From: Thiocapsa roseilacustris
GTDB lineage: Bacteria > Pseudomonadota > Gammaproteobacteria > Chromatiales > Chromatiaceae
Length of the DNA: 64,000 nt
Assembly: GCF_041903755.1 (NCBI RefSeq)
Contig: NZ_JBBWVE010000006.1
Span: 135,341-199,340, forward strand
Direction: 5' to 3'
Each line of letters starts with the position of its first letter. Position 1 is the stretch's first letter. Both the position numbers and the translations under genes were made by a program. The notes under the pieces are model-generated. The model made no database searches. It saw only the letters and a list, made by a program, of their open reading frames with translations, and had not been told where the DNA came from. Below, in pieces: positions 1-8,170 of this stretch.

Positions 1-30
1 ATGACTCGGCGCCACCCCTTGGCATTCTGA

Positions 31-1503
31 TTAGCCATGCATGTCCTTGTGGTGTTCTTGCGGATTCCAGGCGAGATCCAGGTTACGAGCGGCCCGCACG
101 TCGTCGAGTCGACGTACCGGCATGGTGTGGGGAGCGGTTTTGACCAACTCGGGATTGGTTTGTGCCTCCTCCCGGATCGCGATCATGGCCGCGACGAAGC
201 CGTCGAGCTCCTCCTTGCTTTCGCTCTCGGTTGGCTCGATCAGCAGACATTCGGGAACCAGCAGCGGGAAGTAGGTGGTCGGGGCGTGATAGCCGTAGTC
301 GAGCAGGCGCTTGGCAAAATCCATCGCGTTGACGTCCAGCTCCTTCGCCTCGCGCCTGAGCGTGATGATGAACTCGTGGCTGGCGCGACGTTGCGGATAG
401 GCGGCATCGAAGCCGGCGGCCTTCAGCCGCGCCATCAGATAGTTGGCGTTCAGGGTCGCGAATTCGGAGACGCGGCGCATCCCCTCGCGTCCCAGCAGTC
501 GCGCGTAGATATAGGCGCGCAGCAGGATGCCCATGTTGCCGCCGAACGCGGTGAGGCGCCCGATGCTCTCGGGGCGTTCGGGCTCGGCGAGCCAACGATA
601 CGCGTCGCCGTCGAAGGCGACCAACGGGACCGGCAGGTAAGGCTCAAGCCGCGCCGAGACACCGACCGGTCCGGCGCCCGGACCACCTCCGCCGTGTGGC
701 GTGGAGAAGGTCTTGTGCAGGTTCATGTGGATGACGTCGAAGCCCATGTCGCCCGGGCGGACCTTGCCGAGGATGGCGTTGAGATTGGCGCCGTCGTAAT
801 AGAGCAGTCCGCCGGCGGCATGGACGCGCGCGGCGATCGCCTGGATGTTGCGATCGAACACGCCGACCGTGCTTGGGTTGGTCAGCATGATGCCGGCGGT
901 CCGAGGCCCGACGGCCTGCTCGAGCGCGGCAAGGTCGACGTCGCCGTCGGGTCCGGTCGGGATCTCGCGGACCTTGAAGCCGCACATGACTGCGGATGCC
1001 GGGTTGGTGCCGTGTGCCGCGTCGGGGACCAGGATCTCGGTGCGGGCGAGATCGCCGCGGGCCAGATGATAGGCGCGGATCATGGCGACGCCGGCCAGCT
1101 CGCCTTGTGCGCCGGCGGCGGGGGCCAAGGAGACCGCATGCATCCCGGTGACCTCTTTGAGCATCTCCTGCAGCTCGTAGAGACAGGCCATGAAGCCTTG
1201 GCTATGGGACTCGGGCGCCAGCGGATGCCGCGCCAGGAATCCGGGCAGCATCGCCAGCGTGTTGCAGGCCCGCGGGTTGTACTTCATCGTGCAGGAGCCC
1301 AGCGGGTAGAAATGGGTGTCGATCGAGAAGTTCTTCTGCGACAGCCGTGTGTAGTGGCGGACCGCTTGAAGCTCGGAAACCTCCGGCAGGACGGGTCGGC
1401 TCCGACGCCGCAGCGCGGCCGGAATATCCGTGACCTCGGGCATGGCGAGCGGTGCCTGCGCGGTGGCGCGGCGTCCGGGTCTGGAGCGGTCATGTATCAG
1501 CAT
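31..1503 (-). CDS. gcvPB: Glycine dehydrogenase (decarboxylating) subunit 2, P-protein beta half
   Basis: This is the PLP-binding half of the split glycine cleavage P-protein, about 490 aa. With GcvPA it decarboxylates glycine and passes the aminomethyl group to lipoyl-GcvH. The PLP lysine is visible in NLHKTFS (about K264), followed by a glycine-rich stretch. The open frame extends upstream to 1584, but the ATG at 1503 gives the family-typical N-terminus MLIHDRSRPGR, so I chose it. It is the last gene of the minus-strand glycine cleavage group. It is separated from gcvPA by tpx and by about 400 bp holding repeats, so it may need its own promoter. Confidence 0.96.
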   Translation of the reverse strand: MLIHDRSRPGRRATAQAPLAMPEVTDIPAALRRRSRPVLPEVSELQAVRHYTRLSQKNFSIDTHFYPLGSCTMKYNPRACNTLAMLPGFLARHPLAPESHSQGFMACLYELQEMLKEVTGMHAVSLAPAAGAQGELAGVAMIRAYHLARGDLARTEILVPDAAHGTNPASAVMCGFKVREIPTGPDGDVDLAALEQAVGPRTAGIMLTNPSTVGVFDRNIQAIAARVHAAGGLLYYDGANLNAILGKVRPGDMGFDVIHMNLHKTFSTPHGGGGPGAGPVGVSARLEPYLPVPLVAFDGDAYRWLAEPERPESIGRLTAFGGNMGILLRAYIYARLLGREGMRRVSEFATLNANYLMARLKAAGFDAAYPQRRASHEFIITLRREAKELDVNAMDFAKRLLDYGYHAPTTYFPLLVPECLLIEPTESESKEELDGFVAAMIAIREEAQTNPELVKTAPHTMPVRRLDDVRAARNLDLAWNPQEHHKDMHG

Positions 1504-1579
1504 GGCAGTCGGCTTCGGTGAGTGGGTCGAGTCGGAACCGCAAGGGCACAACGGCGCAATGCGTGACGGCGTCGGGCTG

Positions 1580-1687
1580 AGCACCTATCAGCTTCAAAGT
1601 CTCTCACGGAGACACGGAGACACGAAGACACGGAGCGTATGTAGGACGGATCTCGGATTCTCCGTGCCCTCCAGGTCTCCGTGAGAG
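1580..1687. repeat. Dispersed imperfect palindrome, 'CTCACGGAGACACGG' family, copy 1
   Basis: The left arm CTCTCACGGAGACACGGAG is answered by CTCCGTGCCC...TCTCCGTGAGAG, giving a long imperfect hairpin. An outer segment, AGCACCTATCAGCTT, matches the flank of copy 2 (8171-8266) in inverted form. It lies between gcvPB and tpx, with no coding potential that I recognise. Confidence 0.75.
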
Positions 1688-1688
1688 G

Positions 1689-1773
1689 TAAACCGCGCCC
1701 AGAGCGAGATGCTCACTTTCGAGTGGGCTCGACGTTTGGTGCATCCACCGCCCTTAGCGGGGACGCGGTTTAA
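1689..1773. repeat. Dispersed palindrome with TAAACCGCG/CGCGGTTTA ends (divergent copy)
   Basis: The element begins TAAACCGCGCC and ends GACGCGGTTTA. It has the terminal inverted repeats of the 1777-1884 family but a different interior. It lies immediately next to that copy, so the 1504-1903 gap is mostly repeat DNA. Confidence 0.5.
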
Positions 1774-1776
1774 AAT

Positions 1777-1884
1777 AATATATTTTTTAATATCTTAAAC
1801 CGCGCCGACTCCAGCGGTCGTCAAAACTGCCGGGGCCGATCCCATCCAAAAACCTCGCATACCGCACCGGGCGCGGTTTAATTC
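1777..1884. repeat. Dispersed ~108-bp palindromic repeat, TAAACCGCG family, copy 1
   Basis: It starts with an AT-rich lead (AATATCTTAAACCGCGCC) and ends GGGCGCGGTTTAATTC. It is nearly identical over its whole length to the copy at 14984-15089, sharing GGTCGTCAA and TGCCGGGGCCGATCCCATC. Shorter relatives lie at 6361-6449 and 12917-12993. All are intergenic. Confidence 0.8.
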
Positions 1885-1903
1885 GAGTCGGCAAGAATGC
1901 GCC

Positions 1904-2401
1904 TCAGAGTGCAGCCAAGGCCGCGTCGTAGTCGGGCTCTTGGGTGATGTCGGGTACGAGCTGGGTGTAGACGACCTTGTTGTCGGCATCCAGGACCACG
2001 ACGGCGCGGGCGGTGATGCCGGCGAGCGGACCGTCCTCGATGAGCACGCCGTAGTCCTTTGCGAAGCTGCGCGAGCGCATCATGGACAGCACGACGACAT
2101 TCTCGATGCCCTCGGCCGCGCAGAAGCGACCCATCGCGAAGGGCAGGTCGGCCGAGATCACCAAGGCGACCGAGTCGGGTTTGCCGGCCATTGCCGTGTT
2201 GAAGTGCTTGGTCGAGGTCGCGCAGACCGGCGTGTCCAGGCTGGGAACGATGTTGAGCAGCTTCTTCTTGCCGGCGAAATCGGCCAAGGACTTGTCGCCG
2301 AGATCCTTGTCGACCAGCTTGAAGTCGGGCGCGGTGCTGCCGACGGCGGGCAGGTCGCCGGCGAGCTGGACGGGGTTGCCTTGCAGTGCTGTTTGAGCCA
2401 T
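1904..2401 (-). CDS. tpx: Thiol peroxidase (2-Cys atypical peroxiredoxin)
   Basis: This 165-aa protein is the size of E. coli Tpx. It reduces hydrogen peroxide and organic hydroperoxides using thioredoxin. The peroxidatic cysteine is C60 in DTPVCATS and the resolving cysteine is C94 in MGRFCAAEG, matching the Tpx arrangement. The ATG at 2401 (MAQTALQGNP) fits the family; the frame is open to 2437, but the extra residues are not family-like. It sits between gcvPA and gcvPB on the same strand. That position is unusual for this gene and suggests insertion or rearrangement inside the glycine cleavage group. Confidence 0.95.
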   Translation of the reverse strand: MAQTALQGNPVQLAGDLPAVGSTAPDFKLVDKDLGDKSLADFAGKKKLLNIVPSLDTPVCATSTKHFNTAMAGKPDSVALVISADLPFAMGRFCAAEGIENVVVLSMMRSRSFAKDYGVLIEDGPLAGITARAVVVLDADNKVVYTQLVPDITQEPDYDAALAAL

Positions 2402-2449
2402 GAGTGTGTTCCGATCGTTGGTGGTTGGATGTTGCATCCATGTCGGCGC

Positions 2450-2483
2450 GGGTTGGGCACGCTACGCTTTGCCCAACCTACGG
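2450..2483. repeat. Small palindromic repeat GGTTGGGC...GCCCAACC
   Basis: The sequence GGGTTGGGCACGC is followed by GCTTTGCCCAACCTACGG, forming a short hairpin between tpx and gcvPA. It resembles the half-elements of the GGTTGTGC family found elsewhere in the window. Confidence 0.45.
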
Positions 2484-2571
2484 CTGAAGGCGTTTACATA
2501 TCTTTACGCTTTGTTTTCAAACCGCCCCTTACTCACGCCCGGTCCGATTCACAGGGTTGAGGCAAGCGCTG

Positions 2572-3972
2572 CTAAATCTTGGGCGCCACCGGGTAGGACG
2601 CCTGCGTTTGGGTTGCGATGATACGCCCGAGCTTGCTTGCGTAGGAGTGCATTTCCTCCTCCGTTCTCAGCTCGGTCGCGCAGACCAGGACCGCGGGATC
2701 GAGCTCCGGATACTCCGCGCCGAGGTCGCATCCGCCCAGGATGTTGTGTGAAGCCAGCGAGCGAAGGACGACCGCCGCGGGTGCCGGCAGGCGCAGCGCC
2801 TGTTCGTGAAAGACCGGGCGGTCGAACAGGGGCTCCACGCCCGGGACTGCGCACAGCAGCTCGGCGAGCCGTCGTGTGTTGGCATGACAGGCCGCGGCGA
2901 CACGCTCCAATCCCTCGGCGCCCAGGAGGGTCATGTGGATGGTCGCGGCGGTGACCAGTAACCCTTGATTGGTGCAGATGTTGGAGGTCGCCTTGTTGCG
3001 CCGGATATGTTGCTCGCGGGCCTGCAGGGTCAAGGTGAAGCCCGGTTTGCCGTCGAGATCGAGCGTGCGGCCGACGATGCGCCCCGGCAGTTGGCGCACG
3101 AATTCCTGACGACAACAGAGGAACCCTGCATAGGGTCCGCCGGACGCGAGCGGCATGCCCAAGGGTTGCGCCTCACCGCAGGCGATATCCGCGCCGGTGC
3201 TGCCCCAGTCTCCGGGCGGGGAGAGCAGGGCGAGCGCGACCGGGTTGACGACCCCGATGACCAGTGCGTCGCGGGCGTGGGCCCAGTCGGTGAGCGCGTC
3301 GACGTCTTCGAGCACGCCAAAGAAGTTAGGCTGATTGACAACGAGCGCGGCGTAGGGGCCTTGCTCCGCCAGCGCATCCAGCGCCTCGATCCTGGTGTGT
3401 CCGCCACGCAGGTCAAACGGCACCTCGACCAGCTCGATCCCCTGGGTGGAGACGATGCAGCGCAGGGTGCGTCGATAGGCCGGATGCAGGGATCGCGGTA
3501 CGAGGACCTTTTCTGACTTGACCTTGCGGTTCGCGCGCACGGCCATCAAGACCGCCTCGGCCAGACCCGAGGCGCCGTCGTAGAGCGATGCGTTGGAGAC
3601 GTCCAGTCCGGTCAAGGCGACCATCATGGACTGGAACTCGTAGAGCAGCTGCAGGGTGCCCTGACTGGCCTCCGCCTGATAGGGCGTGTAGGCGCTGTAG
3701 AACTCCCCGCGGCCGGCGATCTGCCAGACTGCGGCCGGGATGTGATGATCGTAGGCACCGGCGCCGATGAAGCAGAGCGGCTGCCCGTCGGCGCGCGCGC
3801 GCGACTGCATCAGTCGAGCGATGTCCATCTCGGCCATGCCGGAGGGGATAGCGGCTAGCTCCCCGATCTGAAGCTCGGCCGGGATCTCGTCGAACAGATC
3901 ATCGATGGAGGCGACGCCGACGGTGTCGAGCATCGCGGCGATGTCGTCGGGGGTGTGGGGTACAAAGGGCAT
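2572..3972 (-). CDS. gcvPA: Glycine dehydrogenase (decarboxylating) subunit 1, P-protein alpha half
   Basis: This 466-aa protein is the N-terminal half of the split P-protein and pairs with GcvPB (31-1503). The family-typical segments YTPYQAEASQGTLQ, YEFQSMM and DGASGLAEA are present, and the length matches the family. The ATG at 3972 starts MPFVPHTPDD. Upstream of the start there is no purine-rich Shine-Dalgarno sequence. Instead, a run of five TAGCCAC heptamers (on this strand) ends 18 bases before the ATG. The gene belongs to the gcvT-gcvH-gcvPA group. Confidence 0.96.
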   Translation of the reverse strand: MPFVPHTPDDIAAMLDTVGVASIDDLFDEIPAELQIGELAAIPSGMAEMDIARLMQSRARADGQPLCFIGAGAYDHHIPAAVWQIAGRGEFYSAYTPYQAEASQGTLQLLYEFQSMMVALTGLDVSNASLYDGASGLAEAVLMAVRANRKVKSEKVLVPRSLHPAYRRTLRCIVSTQGIELVEVPFDLRGGHTRIEALDALAEQGPYAALVVNQPNFFGVLEDVDALTDWAHARDALVIGVVNPVALALLSPPGDWGSTGADIACGEAQPLGMPLASGGPYAGFLCCRQEFVRQLPGRIVGRTLDLDGKPGFTLTLQAREQHIRRNKATSNICTNQGLLVTAATIHMTLLGAEGLERVAAACHANTRRLAELLCAVPGVEPLFDRPVFHEQALRLPAPAAVVLRSLASHNILGGCDLGAEYPELDPAVLVCATELRTEEEMHSYASKLGRIIATQTQASYPVAPKI

Positions 3973-3988
3973 ATAGTGATGAGTGGTG

Positions 3989-4025
<37 letters not shown>

Positions 4026-4159
4026 ATACAATTTCTTGAACAGTGGCTTAGCGACCGGAAAGCCGAAAAACCGAAGTGTGTTGAGCATAACTCAGGTTCC
4101 CGGCCGAACCGCGTCTGCTGCGGTCGTTTGCAGTGCCTGCTCGGCTTGACCACCCGAGC

Positions 4160-4185
4160 GTAGGGGCGACTTAAGTCGCCCCTAC
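4160..4185. repeat. Perfect 26-bp palindrome between gcvH and gcvPA
   Basis: The two arms GTAGGGGCGACTT and AAGTCGCCCCTAC are exact inverse complements with no loop. A related hairpin, GGGCGAC-AAAA-GTCGCCCCTACATG, occurs at 56078-56100. The context is intergenic, so this is either a REP-like element or an mRNA processing hairpin. Confidence 0.7.
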
Positions 4186-4236
4186 ATGCGTCCCGGCATT
4201 GCGTTCGTGACTTGTCCACGAATCACCCAACGCAGT

Positions 4237-4629
4237 CTATGCCTCGTCCTCGACGACCTGCTGATAGGCGGCTGCGTCCAGGAGTCCGGCGAGCGCCGTC
4301 ATGTCGTTCGGGGCGAGGCGGAAGATCCAGCCTTCGTCGTAGGGGCTGTTGTTGATCGACTCCGGGCTGTCGTTCAGGATCGCGTTGGACTCGATGACCT
4401 CGCCGGCGAGCGGTGAATAGATATCGGAGGCGGCCTTGACCGACTCGACCACGGCGCAGGCCTCCTCGGCGTCGACCTCGCGCCCTTGATCCGGGATCTC
4501 GACGAAAACGATGTCGCCGAGCGCCTCTTGGGCGTGATCGGTGATCCCGACGGTGACGGTGCCGTCGCCGTTGTCTCTGATCCACTCGTGGCTCTTGGTG
4601 TATCTCAGGTCAGCAGGGACGTCGCTCAT
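4237..4629 (-). CDS. gcvH: Glycine cleavage system H protein
   Basis: This 130-aa lipoyl carrier shuttles the aminomethyl intermediate from P-protein to T-protein. The lipoylated lysine is K65 in VESVKAASD, and the N-terminus RYTKSHEWIR is family-typical. Length and motif order are normal. The gene follows gcvT by about 80 bp on the same strand and should be under control of the glycine riboswitch upstream of gcvT. Confidence 0.97.
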   Translation of the reverse strand: MSDVPADLRYTKSHEWIRDNGDGTVTVGITDHAQEALGDIVFVEIPDQGREVDAEEACAVVESVKAASDIYSPLAGEVIESNAILNDSPESINNSPYDEGWIFRLAPNDMTALAGLLDAAAYQQVVEDEA

Positions 4630-4712
4630 GGTTCTCTCCGATCAATCGACGGGTTGTCTATGCGGTCGTCGTACGTTGGCGGTTCACATGTCCGGACCCC
4701 GGACTGCAGCGG

Positions 4713-5804
4713 TCAGAGGTCGATGCAGCTCCGGCCTTGCCGCACGAACGGTGGTTTGACGATGCGTGCGCTCACGGGTTTACCGCGGATGTCGACCGCG
4801 CACTCCGCGGGTGTGCCGGGCTCGACCCGCGCGAACGCGATCGAGCGCTCCAGGGTGGGCGAGAAGCCGCCCGAGGTGACCTCGCCGACCACCCGGCCGT
4901 CCGCGAGGACGCTCTGGTGCGGGCGCAGGACGCCGCGGCCGGTCAAGAGGAGGCCGACGAAGTCGCGTCTCTCGGGATGGTCGCGCCGAGCGGTCAGGGC
5001 CTCGCGGCCGATGAAGTTGCGCTCCTGCGGCTGCCAGGCGATGGTCCAGCCCAGGCCGGCGTCGAGCGGGCCGACCGTCTCGTCCATATCCTGACCGTAG
5101 AGGTTCATGCCGGCCTCCAGGCGCAGGGTATCCCGAGCGCCGAGGCCGCAGGGGCGCACATCCTCCGCGAGAAGCGCGCGCCAGAGTGCAGCGCCATCCG
5201 CGCTCGGCAGCATGATCTCGAAGCCGTCCTCTCCGGTGTAGCCGGTGCGCCCGACAAACCAGTGCGCGTCTTCGGCGGCGAAGAAGGGCCCGACCTGCAT
5301 CGCCGAGGCGCGCAGGCAATCGGACAACAGCGGCTCGACGCGGGTACGCGCATCCGGTCCCTGTACGGCGATCATGGCGAGGTCGTCGCGGCTTCGGATG
5401 TCGACCTGCCGGCCGGTGACCTGTGACTGCATCCAGTCGATGTCCTTGTCTGCGGTGCCGGCGTTGACCACCGCGCGATACCGCTCGGGTCCGCGAAAAT
5501 AAAGGATGAGGTCGTCGATCACGCCGCCCTGAGGGTTGAGCATGCAGGCGTAGAGCGCCTTGCCCGTTGCGTTCAGTTTGGCGGCATCGTTGGCGAGCAG
5601 ATGTCGCAGGAAGGGCAGGGCATCCGGGCCTTCGATGTCGACCGGGCGCATGTGGGAGACGTCGAACATCCCGGCGGCGCGGCGAACCGCGTGATGTTCT
5701 TCGATCTGAGAGCCGTACTGCAGCGGCATGTCCCAGCCGCCGAAGGGCACGATCCGGGCGCCGAGACGCTCATGCTCCGAAAACAAGGGTGTGCGAAATC
5801 CCAT
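4713..5804 (-). CDS. gcvT: Aminomethyltransferase, glycine cleavage T protein
   Basis: This 363-aa protein transfers the aminomethyl carbon from GcvH to tetrahydrofolate. Segments FGGWDMPLQYG near the N-terminus and GYTGEDGFEIM near mid-protein match the T-protein family. The frame is open to 6068, but the extra residues are low-complexity translation of the leader. The ATG at 5804 (MGFRTPLFSEHE) gives the normal length. It is the first gene of the operon, preceded by a leader of about 290 nt and the tandem glycine riboswitch at 6098-6300. Confidence 0.97.
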   Translation of the reverse strand: MGFRTPLFSEHERLGARIVPFGGWDMPLQYGSQIEEHHAVRRAAGMFDVSHMRPVDIEGPDALPFLRHLLANDAAKLNATGKALYACMLNPQGGVIDDLILYFRGPERYRAVVNAGTADKDIDWMQSQVTGRQVDIRSRDDLAMIAVQGPDARTRVEPLLSDCLRASAMQVGPFFAAEDAHWFVGRTGYTGEDGFEIMLPSADGAALWRALLAEDVRPCGLGARDTLRLEAGMNLYGQDMDETVGPLDAGLGWTIAWQPQERNFIGREALTARRDHPERRDFVGLLLTGRGVLRPHQSVLADGRVVGEVTSGGFSPTLERSIAFARVEPGTPAECAVDIRGKPVSARIVKPPFVRQGRSCIDL

Positions 5805-6097
5805 CCGACTCTCCGTTCGCCTGGTGGCTCGCCCGACGGGCTGGCCTGTTGAGTCGTCACCGCTCGCGAGGCGTCGACCAGGGTCAATATCGGGCGCAGG
5901 TGCGCTCGATACAAAGGGCGAAGGAAACGGGTGATGCGCGAAGGCCGCGTACGGGTCGACCGTCCGATACAGGACGGCGAGCCCGAATGCGAATGCGCTT
6001 GAGGGTGCGACCCCGGATGCGGGGACGACGGAGCAGGCGCGCGGCGCGTTCCGGACTCGTGCAGGCACGCTCCTTCGGGATCCACCCGGATCCTCGA

Positions 6098-6300
6098 CAC
6101 CGCCCCTCTGTCCCAGACCTGAGAGTTTGCAGGCGGCCGAAGACTCGGTCGCCGCTGCCCCTTCGGTGGATCCCGACTGTCGGTGCAGTCCGGACCGCTC
6201 TCCAGAGTCGGTCGTTATTCCCGCGGTCCTTTTGCCTGAGCGATTCCGGGCAGTGTTGCGCCTTCGGCGCCGGCCGAGGCCGGACTCTCCCGCGGGACTT
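6098..6300 (-). promoter_or_regulatory. Tandem glycine riboswitch (two aptamers) upstream of gcvT
   Basis: Read on the minus strand, aptamer 1 (about 6300-6220) has GCGGGAGAG, then CGCCGAAGGCGCAAC, then GCTCAGGCAAAAGGACC. Aptamer 2 (about 6212-6098) has TGGAGAGCGG, CACCGAAGGGGCAGC and AACTCTCAGGTCTGGGACAG. These are the signature segments of the gcvT glycine riboswitch, in tandem with a short linker. Tandem glycine aptamers before gcvT usually switch expression on when glycine is high. That the mechanism here is the usual one is inference. Confidence 0.95.
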
Positions 6301-6313
6301 GACGCGAAACAGG

Positions 6314-6342
6314 ACTATAAGCGCGGTTCGGTCGGATTTCCA
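6314..6342 (-). promoter_or_regulatory. Possible sigma-70 promoter for the gcv operon
   Basis: On the minus strand TATAGT (6319-6314) lies 17 bp downstream of TGGAAA (6342-6337). The predicted start site falls just upstream of riboswitch aptamer 1. The -35 match is only partial. Confidence 0.45.
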
Positions 6343-6360
6343 GCCATGGCGGTTGCGGAC

Positions 6361-6449
6361 TTAAACCGCGCTCGGTGCGGCATGCGTTGTTTGTTGGATT
6401 GGCTTGACCGCGCCAGCTCCGACAACCCTCGGAGCTGGCGCGGTTTAAG
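6361..6449. repeat. Dispersed palindromic repeat, TAAACCGCG family, copy 2
   Basis: It begins TTAAACCGCGCTCGG and ends GGAGCTGGCGCGGTTTAA. An internal hairpin GCGCCAGCTCCGA...TCGGAGCTGGCGC is visible. Most of the 6343-6671 gap is this element and the one at 6537-6610. Confidence 0.75.
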
Positions 6450-6536
6450 TCATTCCCGGGAAGGGAATAATCTGCGTGTAGTGCGAATTCATTCGCACGC
6501 ACTGCTTACACTTGCCTGTTGAGTCTGTCCGCGTTC

Positions 6537-6610
6537 GTAGGTTGTGCCGAGCCGTGCGAGGCACAACCAACCGTCGGCGCAAGTTGTGCCTCCTATCGTC
6601 AGCACAACCT
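6537..6610. repeat. Dispersed repeat, GGTTGTGC...GCACAACC family, copy 1
   Basis: Two consecutive hairpins are seen: AGGTTGTGCCGAGCC...GAGGCACAACC and AGTTGTGCC...GTCAGCACAACCT. The same double hairpin occurs at 20670-20745 and inverted at 16466-16538, with half copies at 11605-11722 and 42473-42511. It is followed at about 6620-6640 by GATTTCCGGAAATCGCC, a short motif that also follows genes near 16440 and 56026. Confidence 0.8.
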
Positions 6611-6671
6611 AGGGTAGGTAGATTTCCGGAAATCGCCTAAAGCGCCACCATCAACCCGCCTCCGGCTCCGC

Positions 6672-7190
6672 CTATGGGCAAGCGCTCTTATCGCCCGCGA
6701 CCTTGCCGGTCAACTGCAGGAAGGTGTCGAACGGACCCATGACGCTCATGGCCTCCATCTTGGGTCCCTTGAACTTGAGCTTGCCGGTCGTCATCGCGCC
6801 CATCGCGCCGCAGCCGAAGCGGCCCTCGCCCATGCAGGCCCAGTCCTCGTCGGTCGCATTCATCAGGTAATCGACCGCGGGGTCGAGCGTCGTGGTCTTC
6901 ACTGCGCCGCCGTAGGTGCAGAGGGCCTTGCCGTCCTTGTCGCTGATCTGCAGCTCCACACGGCTGCCCTCGCCGCACTGGGTGCGGTAGAGCTGGATGA
7001 CCTTGTATCCGCGACCGGCGTTGTTCGCCGCCCAGTTTTCGCCGGCCAGACCGGCGGTAAGCGTGCCGGCGCCGTTCCATGCCTGGCAGGCGGACGCCGC
7101 CCAATCGGCGTCCATGAAGGTTGCGGCCTGAGCGCCGGCGGAGAGGGTCAGGGCGAGTGCCGGGAGAGCGAGCGCGATGCGGCGAATCAT
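6672..7190 (-). CDS. Exported protein with SCP2-like C-terminal half
   Basis: This is a 172-aa protein with a clear Sec signal peptide (MIRRIALALPALALTLSAGAQA, cleavage after about residue 22). The mature part has several cysteines, including the C-terminal one in KSACP, which suggests periplasmic disulfides. The C-terminal stretch GKLKFKGPKMEAM followed by FLQLTGKV resembles the sterol carrier (SCP2) fold seen in small bacterial lipid-binding proteins; that is inference. A GAGGAC ribosome-binding site precedes the ATG. Function is unknown. Confidence 0.75.
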   Translation of the reverse strand: MIRRIALALPALALTLSAGAQAATFMDADWAASACQAWNGAGTLTAGLAGENWAANNAGRGYKVIQLYRTQCGEGSRVELQISDKDGKALCTYGGAVKTTTLDPAVDYLMNATDEDWACMGEGRFGCGAMGAMTTGKLKFKGPKMEAMSVMGPFDTFLQLTGKVAGDKSACP

Positions 7191-7373
7191 GATGGTGTCC
7201 TCGTCTGGTGATGTTGTATGCGGGCATCGAGGTGCCTGTGCCCGCTGTTTGTGTTGTCGTATGAGCGTTTCGATGCTAGTCGGCGCAGGGCCTGTGATGC
7301 AACTGCGTGGCGACGAGCTGATCGGGTCGCTCGCGGCGTCGGGCTCGCCACGGCTTCGCGCCGGGGTCCGGGT

Positions 7374-7913
7374 TCAACCCTTATCGCTTGGCTCGTCGCT
7401 GCGGCGGCGGAAGCTCATGCCGCCGCAGTCCGCGCAGGGCGGGATCCGTCCGGCCTTGACGAAATGGGTCTCGGCCCCGCAGCGGTCGCACACCAGGGTG
7501 CCCGGGCCGGTGACCTCGCCGGCCTGATAGAGGCTCATCTGGCGTGCAACTTCGGCCCATTGGGCCAGCTGCAGGCTGGTCTGGTCGGCGACCTTGGAAA
7601 AGGCGTCCATCATGCGCTGCTCGATCAACTGCAGGTCGAAACGCCACCAGTCGCGGATGTCCTGGCCGGTCTCGGCGATATAGTTGGCCGCATCCTCGAT
7701 GTCGCGCTTGATATAGTCGGAGACCTTGTCGGCTTCTTCGCGTGTCAGCTCGCCGAGCTCGACCATGTTGTCGCGGGCCTTGTCGAGGATCTCCCGAAAC
7801 TTCGGGACCGACTCCTCTTTGGTCTTTTCGATGGTCTCGTGGGTTTCCTTGAGCATCCGCTCGTAGGCATCTACCAGTTTGTCGGTCGTCGTGCCTTTGT
7901 CTTCTTCGTTCAT
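7374..7913 (-). CDS. Zinc-ribbon-containing protein (DUF1451-like)
   Basis: The protein is 179 aa. Residues 1-135 are charged, helical and coiled-coil-like. The C-terminus carries a zinc ribbon with CDRC (142-145) and CADC (160-163). This layout matches the DUF1451 zinc-ribbon proteins of Gammaproteobacteria, whose function is not established. Two ATGs lie in tandem (7916 and 7913). The GGAGAGG site abuts the first, so I prefer the second. It is a single gene bordered by repeats. Confidence 0.8.
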   Translation of the reverse strand: MNEEDKGTTTDKLVDAYERMLKETHETIEKTKEESVPKFREILDKARDNMVELGELTREEADKVSDYIKRDIEDAANYIAETGQDIRDWWRFDLQLIEQRMMDAFSKVADQTSLQLAQWAEVARQMSLYQAGEVTGPGTLVCDRCGAETHFVKAGRIPPCADCGGMSFRRRSDEPSDKG

Positions 7914-7975
7914 CATCCTCTCCGGTGGTTGGAGCGCGGGGCAGCGCTTGTCGCTGCGTCGGCACCTGATGCGTG

Positions 7976-8118
7976 GATTCCGAGACCGTCCGAGATCATC
8001 TTCGTTGTCGTTGTCGTTGTCGTTGTCGTAGTCGTCCGGAATCCGATGACGACAACGACAACGACAACGACGACAACGACAACGAACGGTTTCGACACAT
8101 CTGCCGTGTTGCATGAGG
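7976..8118. repeat. GTTGTC/GACAAC palindromic microsatellite element, copy A
   Basis: The left arm is CCGAGACCGTCCGAGATCAT, then (GTTGTC)n-rich sequence, a short centre, (GACAAC)n-rich sequence, and the right arm GAACGGTTTCGACACATCTG followed by CCGTGTTGCATGAG. The arms CGAGACCGT and ACGGTTTCG are mutual inverted repeats, so the whole unit can fold into one long hairpin. The same arms occur at 16560-16692 and 33285-33400. Translated frames here are only poly-Val/Thr and are not genes. Confidence 0.85.
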
Positions 8119-8170
8119 TTAAAGTGTGCAGTATGGCCGCGATTTCGCAAGGTCCCGGTGCATCTCGAAA

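Noticed and set aside
7913..8098. Frames encoding poly-Val and poly-Thr
   Set aside because: They are translations of the GTTGTC/GACAAC microsatellite and not proteins.
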